Shown in pieces: positions 8,748 through 17,055 of a DNA stretch of 59,042 nt. The notes beneath the pieces were generated by a model. The model was not told the origin of the DNA. It worked only from the letters and a program-made list of their open reading frames with translations, and did not search any database. Position 1 is the first letter of the stretch; each line of letters begins with the position of its first letter. The stretch is taken from assembly GCA_964546955.1 (NCBI GenBank), contig CAZJLP010000031.1, positions 1-59,042 of the forward strand, in the 5' to 3' direction. Made by a program: the position numbers and the translations under genes. Source of the stretch: CAZJLP01 sp964546955 (GTDB lineage: Bacteria > Verrucomicrobiota > Verrucomicrobiia > Opitutales > Opitutaceae).

Positions 8748-10241
8748 TCAGCTCCCCCGATTGCGCTCAGCGACGAGATGTTGCCGGGCCACGTGGATGC
8801 GGGCGCCGATCAAGTGGCGGTTGGCTTCGCCCTTCTCAGCAAGCTCCTTTTCCAATTCGAGAATCCGTGCCTCGTACGCGTGGATCCGCTCCTGCAGCGG
8901 GGTGTGCAATTGCTCCAATCGTTGTTCCAACTCCGACATTTCCTCCTCCGCCTTCTGCTGGGCCGCCAGCAGTTCATTGCGGTGGCGGAACAACGTGCGA
9001 AACAGCTTTTCGCGCATCCACCCCATCAGGCCGGAGCGCAACGCGTTCTGCGCCTGCTGTGCGCGGGCTTCAGCGATCAAGGCGCGCTGCTGCCAGGACG
9101 ATCCGCCGGTCCCATGCTCGGGCAAGGCATACGCTGCGCCGGCTCCAGGTGGCGTGGCGGCCTCGTGCCCCGGACCGAGAGCGAGCGCGGTGGAGGCGTG
9201 TGGACGGGCACGCCAAAAAAGCCAGAACATAGCCACGCACACGATGGCGAGGGCCGTCGCGATCCATTTTGTCTGATTCTTGATTTCGCCCGCGACGGAC
9301 TGATCCTGCGCGAGCTTGGTTTGCAGTGTGCCGATCAGGCTCTTCTCGCGAAGGGCATGAAGCGCCATGATCGCACGGCGGTCGACCGTCTGGCCTTTTC
9401 GCAAGACGAGTTGTCCGGCTTCGTAACGATCGTTGGCCGCGACCCCCTCCATTTTGCGGGCGCGCAGGATTTCGGTGAGGGCGGCATCAGGGTGGCCATT
9501 GACCCGCACGAAGGATGCGGCAAAACGTCCGAGGTCTTGCTGGCCGCTGAGAAAATAGGTCTCCACCAAGCGACGGGCACGCCAAAGGCTGATCACTTTG
9601 GATACGGGAATCACGGTGCCGGCATTTTCCAATTCATCCGCGCTGGGCGCTTCGTGCGGATTCTTCACTGGAAGCAGTCGCACCGGTTGATTCACCGGAA
9701 GGGGAGACTCCATCTTGCTCCCGACGATCGCGTGGGCCATGGTTTGTCGCACGGGCACGACCAGCCATTCCACGAGCGGCTCGTCATTCAATCCCTGGAC
9801 CCAGAGCGTCGCCAGTTGCTCGAGCGGCAGATCCTTGGGCGATTGCCGCGCCACGTCGCGGATCGCCTGGGCGAACTCTGGGGTATCGAGATCCGAGTCG
9901 TCGGGAAACCGTCCATAAAGTTCGCGTTGCAGGGCGGTGAGAAAAACCGTGCGGGCCTTCGCTATGCTGCCGCGCAATTCCGCTTCGGCTTCGGCTGCCG
10001 AATGCGGAGTGAAGCGGATGATAAAGTGAACCTGCTGCGCGACTTTCTGTTTCAGGACATCGGTCGCATCGGGATTCACCACGACGAGTGGAACCGGAGT
10101 GACGACGTCCTCGGTCGCGACATCCCCGAGCTTGTAATCGGCGGCGGCACTTTGTACGCCGGCGCCAAAAAAGACCGCCGCAGTGAATAAAACGAATGCT
10201 GTGCGGGCCCGAAACGTGACTTGGGTGGATAACCGACGCAC
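8748..10241 (-). CDS. Membrane protein with 7TMR-HDED-like extracytoplasmic domain and C-terminal coiled coil
   Basis: Read from a GTG at 10241, which gives a signal peptide (TAFVLFTAAVFFGAGVQSAAA); the frame extends to 10409 but that part overlaps the upstream gene's region. About 497 residues. The large exported part starts YKLGDVATEDVV and ends with a LRKGQTVDRRAIMALHALREKSL element, both like the ligand-binding domain of 7TMR-HD membrane phosphohydrolases. One membrane helix follows (WIATALAIVCVAMFWLFW), then a low-complexity linker and a long coiled coil to the C-terminus. The seven-helix unit and the HD domain of that family are absent, so any signal must leave by the coiled coil. The 7TMR-HDED resemblance is my reading of the motifs and needs a profile search. 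Confidence 0.55.
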   Translation of the reverse strand: MRRLSTQVTFRARTAFVLFTAAVFFGAGVQSAAADYKLGDVATEDVVTPVPLVVVNPDATDVLKQKVAQQVHFIIRFTPHSAAEAEAELRGSIAKARTVFLTALQRELYGRFPDDSDLDTPEFAQAIRDVARQSPKDLPLEQLATLWVQGLNDEPLVEWLVVPVRQTMAHAIVGSKMESPLPVNQPVRLLPVKNPHEAPSADELENAGTVIPVSKVISLWRARRLVETYFLSGQQDLGRFAASFVRVNGHPDAALTEILRARKMEGVAANDRYEAGQLVLRKGQTVDRRAIMALHALREKSLIGTLQTKLAQDQSVAGEIKNQTKWIATALAIVCVAMFWLFWRARPHASTALALGPGHEAATPPGAGAAYALPEHGTGGSSWQQRALIAEARAQQAQNALRSGLMGWMREKLFRTLFRHRNELLAAQQKAEEEMSELEQRLEQLHTPLQERIHAYEARILELEKELAEKGEANRHLIGARIHVARQHLVAERNRGS

Positions 10242-10338
10242 GACTCTGTCAATGCAAGTGGGGTTCGATTTCCGCAAGACGGAAATGATCCTTCCGACCC
10301 GAATGCGTCCGTGGATCGCGCTGCGAAACGATCCGCTT

Positions 10339-11385
10339 TCAACCGTTCCGGCGGGTGGCCAGGAGCCGGACGTACAGTCGCTTCGAAGGATCGCCGGGTT
10401 TTTCGGCATAGACGCCGATGATCCCGCCGCACGACTGGAGGGGAGGGCGGGGGGCCGTGACCGCGAACAACGCGCGAGCCATCACGTTGTTGTTCATTTG
10501 GACCCGCAGCGAAAACTGGTACGTGTCGGGCAGTCCGCCCATCTCGGGCTCCGCCACCTGCTGAAACCGATAGTAGTCCCACTGCGTGCTGATCCCCCGG
10601 TTTTTCATCACCGACCACGGCGAGGGCTCGTCTATGACCTGCTTGATGATCGCATCGAACGCGCGGACCCGGCGGGCCGAATCCACAAAGGATGCCAGCG
10701 GATGCCGCCCCCCGCAGCGCACATAGTCTTTTTCCGGGGTGTAGCCGATGGCCGCCGCAACCCGGCGCCCCGCGGCAAGGGCATCGTCGCTCAAGGGGAA
10801 TTCGGAGTTCGCGATGGAGACCTTTTCCATCCCAGCCGCTTTTTTCGCCTGGCGATACGCCATTTCCGCCCGCGCGTATTCATCGAGTCCGAAGGCGAGG
10901 TGTTCGTCGCAGGTCATCACCCGGTGAAGGGTCTCTTTCGGCGGGTTTTCGTGGTTCGGCCGATCGGAAAAGGGGCCGATCAGCACGACATCCAGGGCGG
11001 CACGCGTCGCGGGATAGTGCCAGACCCGTCCTGTGCCCGAATAAGCGACGTTTTCCTTGAGCGGCTTCAATCGCTGCTCCTTCTCGGTCAGGTCGGCCGT
11101 GCCGATGCAGGCGAGCCACTGCTGCAGTTCGCCCCCGTCAAACAGGCTGACCAGCATCACCACACCGTCTCCTCGTTGGCCTTTCGCGGTCTGCGGCGCG
11201 ACCGCAACCCCGGCGAGCGGAATGCGGCGCGTGGCTGCGAAATCGACCAGGGCGGGCAGCGGCGGCACAACCACCAGCGGACCGGGAGGCGGTCGTGTTG
11301 TCTTCGGTTCCGCCGCAAGCGACACGCCAGCACAAGTCGCCCAACAGAGAAAGATGAGCCAAACATGCGGGGCTCTCATGCGCAT
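10339..11385 (-). CDS. Exported protein of unknown function
   Basis: A 348-residue secreted protein with a clear signal peptide (HVWLIFLCWATCAGVSLAAEP). The mature part begins with a Pro-rich segment, then a mixed alpha/beta domain with DVVLIGPFSDRP, MTCDEHLAFGLDEYARAEMAYRQAKKAAG and GGIIGVYAEKPG. I do not recognise a family. Two start codons six bases apart are possible (11385 and 11379). It lies about 100 bp upstream of the 7TMR-HDED-like gene on the same strand, so the two may be one transcript and act together at the cell surface. Confidence 0.6.
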   Translation of the reverse strand: MRMRAPHVWLIFLCWATCAGVSLAAEPKTTRPPPGPLVVVPPLPALVDFAATRRIPLAGVAVAPQTAKGQRGDGVVMLVSLFDGGELQQWLACIGTADLTEKEQRLKPLKENVAYSGTGRVWHYPATRAALDVVLIGPFSDRPNHENPPKETLHRVMTCDEHLAFGLDEYARAEMAYRQAKKAAGMEKVSIANSEFPLSDDALAAGRRVAAAIGYTPEKDYVRCGGRHPLASFVDSARRVRAFDAIIKQVIDEPSPWSVMKNRGISTQWDYYRFQQVAEPEMGGLPDTYQFSLRVQMNNNVMARALFAVTAPRPPLQSCGGIIGVYAEKPGDPSKRLYVRLLATRRNG

Positions 11386-11593
11386 CGATTACACAGCGCG
11401 GCGAGACCGGCTGGCAAAAGGAATTTGGTAACGGAAGCAATCCGCGCCCGGGCACGCTTTGCGGGGGCGAGGAATTCACGCGTTTTTGACGCCTCGCGAT
11501 ACTTCCTTGTGGCCCGGAAGTCACATGAAAACCGGTGCGTGTGGCTCCAGTCCGCGCTCGCCGTCCTTAACAAATTCACGTTCAAGAGAAGCC

Positions 11594-13699
11594 ATGCTAC
11601 CCCGCATGCTCGCTTTCCTCGCGACTGGCTTCGCCGTCGCCGCATCACCCCTTTCGGCCGAATCTCCGCTTACCGGCGGCAAACAGTTCGAGCCGTATTT
11701 CCGTCCGGTGCAGACAGACCGCGCTGCGCTTTCGCACGACGGCCGTTACGTCGCTTACACGGTGCACAAGGGCACGATCCTCAACTTGCAGATCGTGGAC
11801 CTCGACAATCCCGCTGGGCGGACGTCCGTCGCCGTGGCGGAAGACTTTTTCATCGCGGAGTACTCCAACCGCAAGATGACGGACGACACGGAAAAGCAAA
11901 TCGCCAGGCTGGACCACCTTCGCTGGGTCACACCGCGCCGGTTGGTGTTTTGTTCCAACGAGGGGCGCGTGTACGCGATCAACGCGGACGGTACGGACGT
12001 CAAGACCCTGGCTACTCCGGAGGAGGTCGGCGACGACGGCAAAAAGTCGTTCAAACGTCGCCGGCCAACGATCATCAACGCCCTCGATTATCCGGCTCCG
12101 AAGCTCTTGCTCGAAGGCCGCGACGGCGGCGATGCCGATCTTTTTGAGGTTAATTTTGTGACGGGGGGGCTGGACGAGATCGACGCACTGGAAAGCCGTT
12201 TTCGAAACGGCTACTTGTACGATCAACAAGGCCGCATTCGCATGCGCTTTCACGGCAAGCCCCGGCCGCAGAGATACGAATACGTGAACGTCAAAGGCAA
12301 AGGGAAGGATCTGGATGCCGTGGTGGACAAAGCCGCCGGGCTCTCTTTCAAGATCACTCCGGAGAATTTCCTGGAATCGCGGTCTATTCCGATCGGCTTC
12401 GGTTACGACCCGGAGGTTCTCTACTACACCTCGAATGTAGGCCGCGACACCTATGGGATTTACGCGCTCGATCTGCGCACGGGCAAGCCGACCGATTTCA
12501 AGATCGAGCATCCTCTCTACGACATTGGCGATCCCGACAACACCTACTTGCCTTCCATTCTCGTGCTGGACCGCCACAAGAAGTCCCTCGTCGGCGTGCG
12601 CTTCGCGGGTATCAAGCGCGCCACGATCTGGCTCGATGAGGATTTGAGAAAACTGCAGGCCAAATTCGACCGGGAGATGCCGCACAAGACCATCGCGATT
12701 CACGACTGGGATGAGACGCGTTCGCGGTTTATCGTGAACATCTCGAGCTCGGCCGACCCAGGCACTTGGTTCGTGGTCGATCGAAAGTCCGGAAAGATGA
12801 TCGAGTTCGCGAAGCGCGCGCCTTGGCTGACCCCGGACGTGCGCCATCCGGGCGGCCCGTTCGAGTTCACCACTCCGCAGGGCGTGCGGATCAATGGTTA
12901 TCTCACGCTGCCGCGCGAGAAACGGGCCGGCCGCACGCCTCTCGTGGTGTATTGTCGCGAGACGGCCTGGGGCCGTCAGATGCCGGAATTCTCTTCGCAC
13001 GTCCAGGCGGTGGCCGCGATGGGATTTGCGGTTCTTCAAGTCAATCACCGGGGCTGCGAAGGCTTCGGAACCAAACATCGAGTTTCCGCCAGCGACGCCA
13101 TCGATCGCGTGGCCGCAGAGGATATTCTGGCCGCGGTCGACTGGGTCTGCACGCGCGAGAAGATCCATCCCGCGCTCACTGCTGTCTTTGGCTTCGGCTG
13201 GGGCGGGTATTTTGCCCTGCGCACCATGGAGCTATACCCAAAGCGCTTCCGTTGCGGCGTGGTGGTGGATCCGCAAACCGACGTCGGAATGATGTTCAAT
13301 TACGAAAACGAATTCAGCATGCGGACGGAGGTCTATAAACAACTGTTCGGCAAGGACCGGAAAAAGCTGCAGGAGATGTCGGCCAGCCACAATGCCGGTA
13401 CCCTGACCCAGCCGCTGCTGGTCATTCGCAATGAAGATGCCGGCGCCGGCACCCGGGCTCAGACCGAAGCTATTTTGGCCGCGGTTCGCGCGACGGGAAA
13501 TACCCCGGAAATCGTCAATGTCACCCGCGAATTCATGCGCAAACCGGTCACTACCGCAAAGACCTTCGATCAGATTCAAGGGTTCTTTAACCTCAATATC
13601 TACAAATTCGATGCCGAGGCGGGAGAAGCCAAGGTCGTCGAAGATCCAAAGCCGCAGGCGCCCGAAGACAAGATCGTGCCGGATGGCGCCGAACCTTGA
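11594..13699 (+). CDS. Secreted S9-family (prolyl oligopeptidase-fold) protein, predicted inactive
   Basis: The ATG at 11594 yields a signal peptide (MLAFLATGFAVAASPLSAES); longer in-frame starts do not. The 701-residue protein has an N-terminal seven-bladed propeller region (about 25-400) with the ALSHDGRYVAYTVHKG repeat style, and a C-terminal alpha/beta-hydrolase region (about 430-690) with LQVNHRGCEGFG as in acyl-aminoacyl peptidases. At the nucleophile elbow, where the family has GxSxGG, this protein reads GFGWGGY, so Gly535 replaces Ser. The region that normally carries the catalytic His (GHGFRKP in relatives) reads EFMRKP. The protein therefore probably binds peptides or another ligand without cleaving. 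It ends 10 bp from the convergent fucosidase gene. Confidence 0.85.
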   Translation: MLPRMLAFLATGFAVAASPLSAESPLTGGKQFEPYFRPVQTDRAALSHDGRYVAYTVHKGTILNLQIVDLDNPAGRTSVAVAEDFFIAEYSNRKMTDDTEKQIARLDHLRWVTPRRLVFCSNEGRVYAINADGTDVKTLATPEEVGDDGKKSFKRRRPTIINALDYPAPKLLLEGRDGGDADLFEVNFVTGGLDEIDALESRFRNGYLYDQQGRIRMRFHGKPRPQRYEYVNVKGKGKDLDAVVDKAAGLSFKITPENFLESRSIPIGFGYDPEVLYYTSNVGRDTYGIYALDLRTGKPTDFKIEHPLYDIGDPDNTYLPSILVLDRHKKSLVGVRFAGIKRATIWLDEDLRKLQAKFDREMPHKTIAIHDWDETRSRFIVNISSSADPGTWFVVDRKSGKMIEFAKRAPWLTPDVRHPGGPFEFTTPQGVRINGYLTLPREKRAGRTPLVVYCRETAWGRQMPEFSSHVQAVAAMGFAVLQVNHRGCEGFGTKHRVSASDAIDRVAAEDILAAVDWVCTREKIHPALTAVFGFGWGGYFALRTMELYPKRFRCGVVVDPQTDVGMMFNYENEFSMRTEVYKQLFGKDRKKLQEMSASHNAGTLTQPLLVIRNEDAGAGTRAQTEAILAAVRATGNTPEIVNVTREFMRKPVTTAKTFDQIQGFFNLNIYKFDAEAGEAKVVEDPKPQAPEDKIVPDGAEP

Positions 13700-13709
13700 C
13701 GCGGCGCTG

Positions 13710-15197
13710 CTAGGCTTCCGTATTCTTGTCTGGATCGAGGCGGCCTTTGCGGGCGGCGGGTTTGACTTCGCCTTCGATTTCAAGGCAGAGGACAGGCGCG
13801 ATTCCTGCCGGCGGGTTCGACGGGAGGACGATGCGGCGGGTGCCGGCCGTCTCCTCGATCTTCAGTGCAGTCTTGCCCGGATCGGCCAACCAGTAGGCCT
13901 TGATCGCCTTGTTCGGAAAGGAGGGGAGAGTGAAAGCCTGTCCCGGCCATTGGAGCAGCGTGAAAAACAGCTTACCCGGTTTGGTTGTGCAGCGCCACTC
14001 CTCGCGAGGCACAAATTCCGGATGGCCTTGTTTGTCCTTCCTCGAGGGGTCCTCCCGGCCGAGTTCGTCGCCGAAGGGAGTCGGGCCGGCGCCGTAGATG
14101 GCCTCCGCATTCGCCTGGGTCCACTTGCCGACTTCGGTCAGGATTTGAACGCTGGGCGCGGGAATCTCCCCCTCGGGCGACGGCCCGACGTTGAGGAGAT
14201 AGTTGCCGCCCTTGCTGACGATGTCCGCGATATTGCGGACGACCGCCGTCGGGCTCTTCCAGCGCTCGTCGAAACGGCTGTAGCCCCATTTCCCATTCAG
14301 AGTCATGCACACTTCGAACGGCTCCGCTGCGATGGTGCCGGGGATATGCTGTTCCGGTGTGCCATAGTCGGCGAGGACCCCCGCGCGATTGTTGATGAGG
14401 GCTTTCGGCTGGATGGAGCGGATCATGGCCGCGAGTTCGTCGCCTTCGATCAATTGGCTGCGGTTTTCCACCCGGAGGGCGCCGCCGCCATCGAACCAGA
14501 CGATGCCCACGTCGCCATAATTAGTGAGCGTTTCGCGCACCTGTTCGCGCATGTAGCCGGCATATTTTGAGATGTCCGCGTTCGGATTGGGCGCCCCATG
14601 GAAACCGCGTTTTTCAGTGTCCCACGGCGGCAGATTTCGGGCGCTCTGCGAGTATTTCGCGGGGAAGTCAGGGTGGTCCCAATCGGCCACGGAGTAATAA
14701 ACGCAAAACACAATCCCGGCCTCGCGGCACGCGTCGGCGAGCTCCTTCATCGGATCGCGTTTGAAAGGCGTCGCGTCGACGATGTTGTAACGCGAAACTT
14801 TGGAGTGATACATCGCGAAGCCATCGTGATGCTTGGCGGTGAAAACCAGGTATTTCATTCCGGCCGCCTTCGCCAGCGCGACCCAAGCTTTGGCGTCGAA
14901 TTTCACAGGATTGAAAACGCTCGCCAGCTTTCGGTATTCGGCAGCAGGGATGTTTTCCTGCAGCATGATCCACTCGGCGTTGTTCGTGTTGGAGCGGCCC
15001 GGCCATTGACCGCCGGGAATCGAATACAGACCCCAATGAATAAACATCCCGAGCTTGGCTTGGCGGAACCAGGCCATGCGCTTCTGTTGTTCCGCGTCGT
15101 ACGGGCGAACCGGACCTTGGCCATTGGCGGCGGTCTGGGCTGCGCCGGTGTGCACGCCGGCGAGGACAAGCGTTAGTAACGCAATCGAACGGCTCAT
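13710..15197 (-). CDS. Secreted alpha-L-fucosidase, GH29
   Basis: About 495 residues from the ATG at 15197 (a longer start at 15212 is possible). It has a signal peptide (SIALLTLVLAGVHTGAAQ). The GH29 barrel is well preserved: LGMFIHWGLYSIPGGQW, YLVFTAKHHDGFAMYHS, and the nucleophile motif GIVWFDGGG with Asp236. After the barrel, GGNYLLNVGPSPEGEIP leads into a C-terminal beta-sandwich. GH29 enzymes release terminal L-fucose from plant, algal or mucin-type glycans with retention of configuration. It fits the other secreted glycosidases in this window. Periplasmic or outer-surface location is expected. Confidence 0.95.
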   Translation of the reverse strand: MSRSIALLTLVLAGVHTGAAQTAANGQGPVRPYDAEQQKRMAWFRQAKLGMFIHWGLYSIPGGQWPGRSNTNNAEWIMLQENIPAAEYRKLASVFNPVKFDAKAWVALAKAAGMKYLVFTAKHHDGFAMYHSKVSRYNIVDATPFKRDPMKELADACREAGIVFCVYYSVADWDHPDFPAKYSQSARNLPPWDTEKRGFHGAPNPNADISKYAGYMREQVRETLTNYGDVGIVWFDGGGALRVENRSQLIEGDELAAMIRSIQPKALINNRAGVLADYGTPEQHIPGTIAAEPFEVCMTLNGKWGYSRFDERWKSPTAVVRNIADIVSKGGNYLLNVGPSPEGEIPAPSVQILTEVGKWTQANAEAIYGAGPTPFGDELGREDPSRKDKQGHPEFVPREEWRCTTKPGKLFFTLLQWPGQAFTLPSFPNKAIKAYWLADPGKTALKIEETAGTRRIVLPSNPPAGIAPVLCLEIEGEVKPAARKGRLDPDKNTEA

Positions 15198-15488
15198 GGA
15201 TGACATCCCCACGAGTCAACCGCGCCACGCGGGCAAGGCAAGACGCGGGGGCTTCGACGTTTATTCGTTTCGTCCCATAAAAGGAGGAGAACCGACGAAG
15301 GCGAGCGTTGCTGCAACTCGCTAACTTCCCCCGGGTGTGCGTGAGGGGGCCGACGATTCGCTGGGTCCCGCCCCAGCCCCCGGGAATTTCTCCCGGTCGT
15401 TTGGCAGGATTCCCTATGGAACGAGCGGGGAGAGCGGGCGTGCGGAGGTTTTGACCGGCTCGTTTGGACGGCGCTCAATCGCTCTACG

Positions 15489-16250
15489 ATGACTCCTGCA
15501 ATCGCTCTCCCTTCAGCCCCCCGCGCAACCGAAACCGCCGATGCGCCCCGTCGCATTTTGCTCGTGGACGATCACCCCATTACCCGGCAGGGCCTGAAAG
15601 CCCTGATCGCGCCGCACGGACGGCTCACCGTCTGCGGCGAGGCCGACAGCGCCGATGCGGCGGTGGAGTTGACGCGCAAATTCAAACCGCACCTGGTTGT
15701 ATTGGACATTTCGTTACCCACTGGAAACGCGATCGATATTGTCGAACGAATCAAGGCGTCGTCGGAAGGCGTGCACGTGCTGGTCATGTCGATGTACGAC
15801 GAATCTCTTTTCGCCGAGCGTGCGATTCGCGCGGGAGCTTCGGGTTATCTCATGAAGCAGGAAGCGAGCGAAAAGCTGATTCAGGCGATCACCAAGATTC
15901 TCTCCGGCCAGATATTTCTCAGCGCTCCGATGACGGCGAAGCTGCTGGATCATTCCCGGAAAAGCGGGGCGGCGTCAGGAGTATCGGCGATGGACACTCT
16001 GAGCGCGCGGGAAAAGGAAGTCTTCGATTTGATGGGCGAAGGATTCAGCACGCGGGCAATCGCCGAAAAACTCGGTTTGAGCATCAAGACGATCGACTCC
16101 TACCGCGAACATTTGAAATTGAAGCTCGGATTGTCGACCGGCGCGGAACTGGTCCAATTTGCGATCAAATGGAGCAATGCGGCAGCGTTGGCCTCCCCGT
16201 CTCAGGCCGGGTGGCGGCCGCTATCGGCGAAGCCGTACCCGGCCGCTTGA
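15489..16250 (+). CDS. NarL/FixJ-type response regulator
   Basis: A 253-residue two-domain regulator. Residues about 22-140 are a receiver with LLVDDHPITRQGL, the phospho-acceptor Asp73 in VVLDISLP, the switch Ser in VMSMYDE and the conserved Lys in YLMKQE, all intact. Residues about 168-230 are a LuxR-type helix-turn-helix (LSAREKEVFDLMGEGFSTRAIAEKLGLSIKTIDSYREHLKLKL). An unphosphorylated N-terminal extension of 20 residues is Pro/Ala-rich. It is an orphan: no kinase is adjacent on the same strand. The upstream 291-bp gap contains a short perfect hairpin (15380-15385 with 15391-15396). The target genes are unknown. Confidence 0.92.
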   Translation: MTPAIALPSAPRATETADAPRRILLVDDHPITRQGLKALIAPHGRLTVCGEADSADAAVELTRKFKPHLVVLDISLPTGNAIDIVERIKASSEGVHVLVMSMYDESLFAERAIRAGASGYLMKQEASEKLIQAITKILSGQIFLSAPMTAKLLDHSRKSGAASGVSAMDTLSAREKEVFDLMGEGFSTRAIAEKLGLSIKTIDSYREHLKLKLGLSTGAELVQFAIKWSNAAALASPSQAGWRPLSAKPYPAA

Positions 16251-16385
16251 GAAGAAGCTTTCGGCTGGCTTCGTAATTCCGCGCTCGTTGTTCGTTCCTC
16301 GCTGCAGCGTGTGCGGCGTCAAACTGGCCGTTGGGCTCGGTCGAACGCCATTGCATCGCCGCGGGCGGTCTTCTATCCCACGGCG

Positions 16386-17045
16386 GTGACGAATACGGTG
16401 CCGACGCGCGAAGTCGTTTGGTCAGACGCGATCCCTTGGATGGAACGCCGGGGAGTGATCGAAGGCGCCTGTTTCGCGACGTCCTTGCCCGACGTTTCCG
16501 AACTCGGTGTCTCGCTCTCTGTTTGGCGCGATTGGTTCGTCAACGCGGTGCGCCTGGTGGTGAACTCGACTCCTCTCGACAAGGCAGCCTTGTTTTTTCA
16601 ATCCGACATCAAACATGAGGGCGTTTGGATCGACAAGGGCAGCATTGTCGTGCGCGCGGCGGAGGACGCCGGCGCACAGGTGCTATTTCACAAGATCGTC
16701 TGTCGACGTCAGCCGGGGCTCTGCACCTATGGCCGGCCCGGCTACACGCATTTCATCGCGGTTTCGCGCGAGATGAAATGTCCCGACGTGCTGCCGATTC
16801 CCGACGTGATCGTGGATCCGGGGAGGGTTCCTTGGGTCCGGGCGATCGGGATTCGGGCCGCTGCCCATGCCGTCCGCTTCGCGCGCGATCAGGCGGGCGC
16901 TACGTTGATCGTCGATCCGTTCTGCGGGGTCGGCACGCTGCTCGCGGTCGCCAATGCGCTCGGTCTCGATGCCATCGGAGTCGAAAAGGCAAGAAAGCGC
17001 AGCGAGCAGGCACGGGCGCTGGTCGTGGGCGCGGGAGAGCTCTAA
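16386..17045 (+). CDS. SAM-dependent methyltransferase-like protein
   Basis: About 219 residues from a GTG at 16386; the frame is open to 16311, but residues before VTNTVPTREVVW look unlike a protein start. The C-terminal half carries a Rossmann methyltransferase motif I (LIVDPFCGVGTLLAVANALG) followed by AIGVEKARKRSEQA, as in RNA/DNA methylases of the TRM11 or N4/N6 group. The N-terminal half (SLPDVSELG; DWFVNAVRLVV; FFQSDIKHEG) has an oligonucleotide-methylase-like look, and a conserved GRPGYTHFIAVSREMKC segment joins the halves. The catalytic NPPY/DPPY motif is not obvious, so the substrate is uncertain. It ends 10 bp before the end of the convergent hybrid kinase gene. Confidence 0.65.
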   Translation: MTNTVPTREVVWSDAIPWMERRGVIEGACFATSLPDVSELGVSLSVWRDWFVNAVRLVVNSTPLDKAALFFQSDIKHEGVWIDKGSIVVRAAEDAGAQVLFHKIVCRRQPGLCTYGRPGYTHFIAVSREMKCPDVLPIPDVIVDPGRVPWVRAIGIRAAAHAVRFARDQAGATLIVDPFCGVGTLLAVANALGLDAIGVEKARKRSEQARALVVGAGEL

Positions 17046-17055
17046 TCCGGCCGAA

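Noticed and set aside
8778..12147. Long plus-strand open frames (470 and 654 codons)
   Set aside because: They run antisense to two minus-strand exported-protein genes. The translations are rich in Arg, His and Gly with no domain, as expected of shadow frames.
11645..13168. 507-codon open frame on the minus strand
   Set aside because: It lies opposite the S9-family gene and is kept open by the high GC content. Its translation has no recognisable motif, while the plus-strand product shows a signal peptide and clear family blocks.
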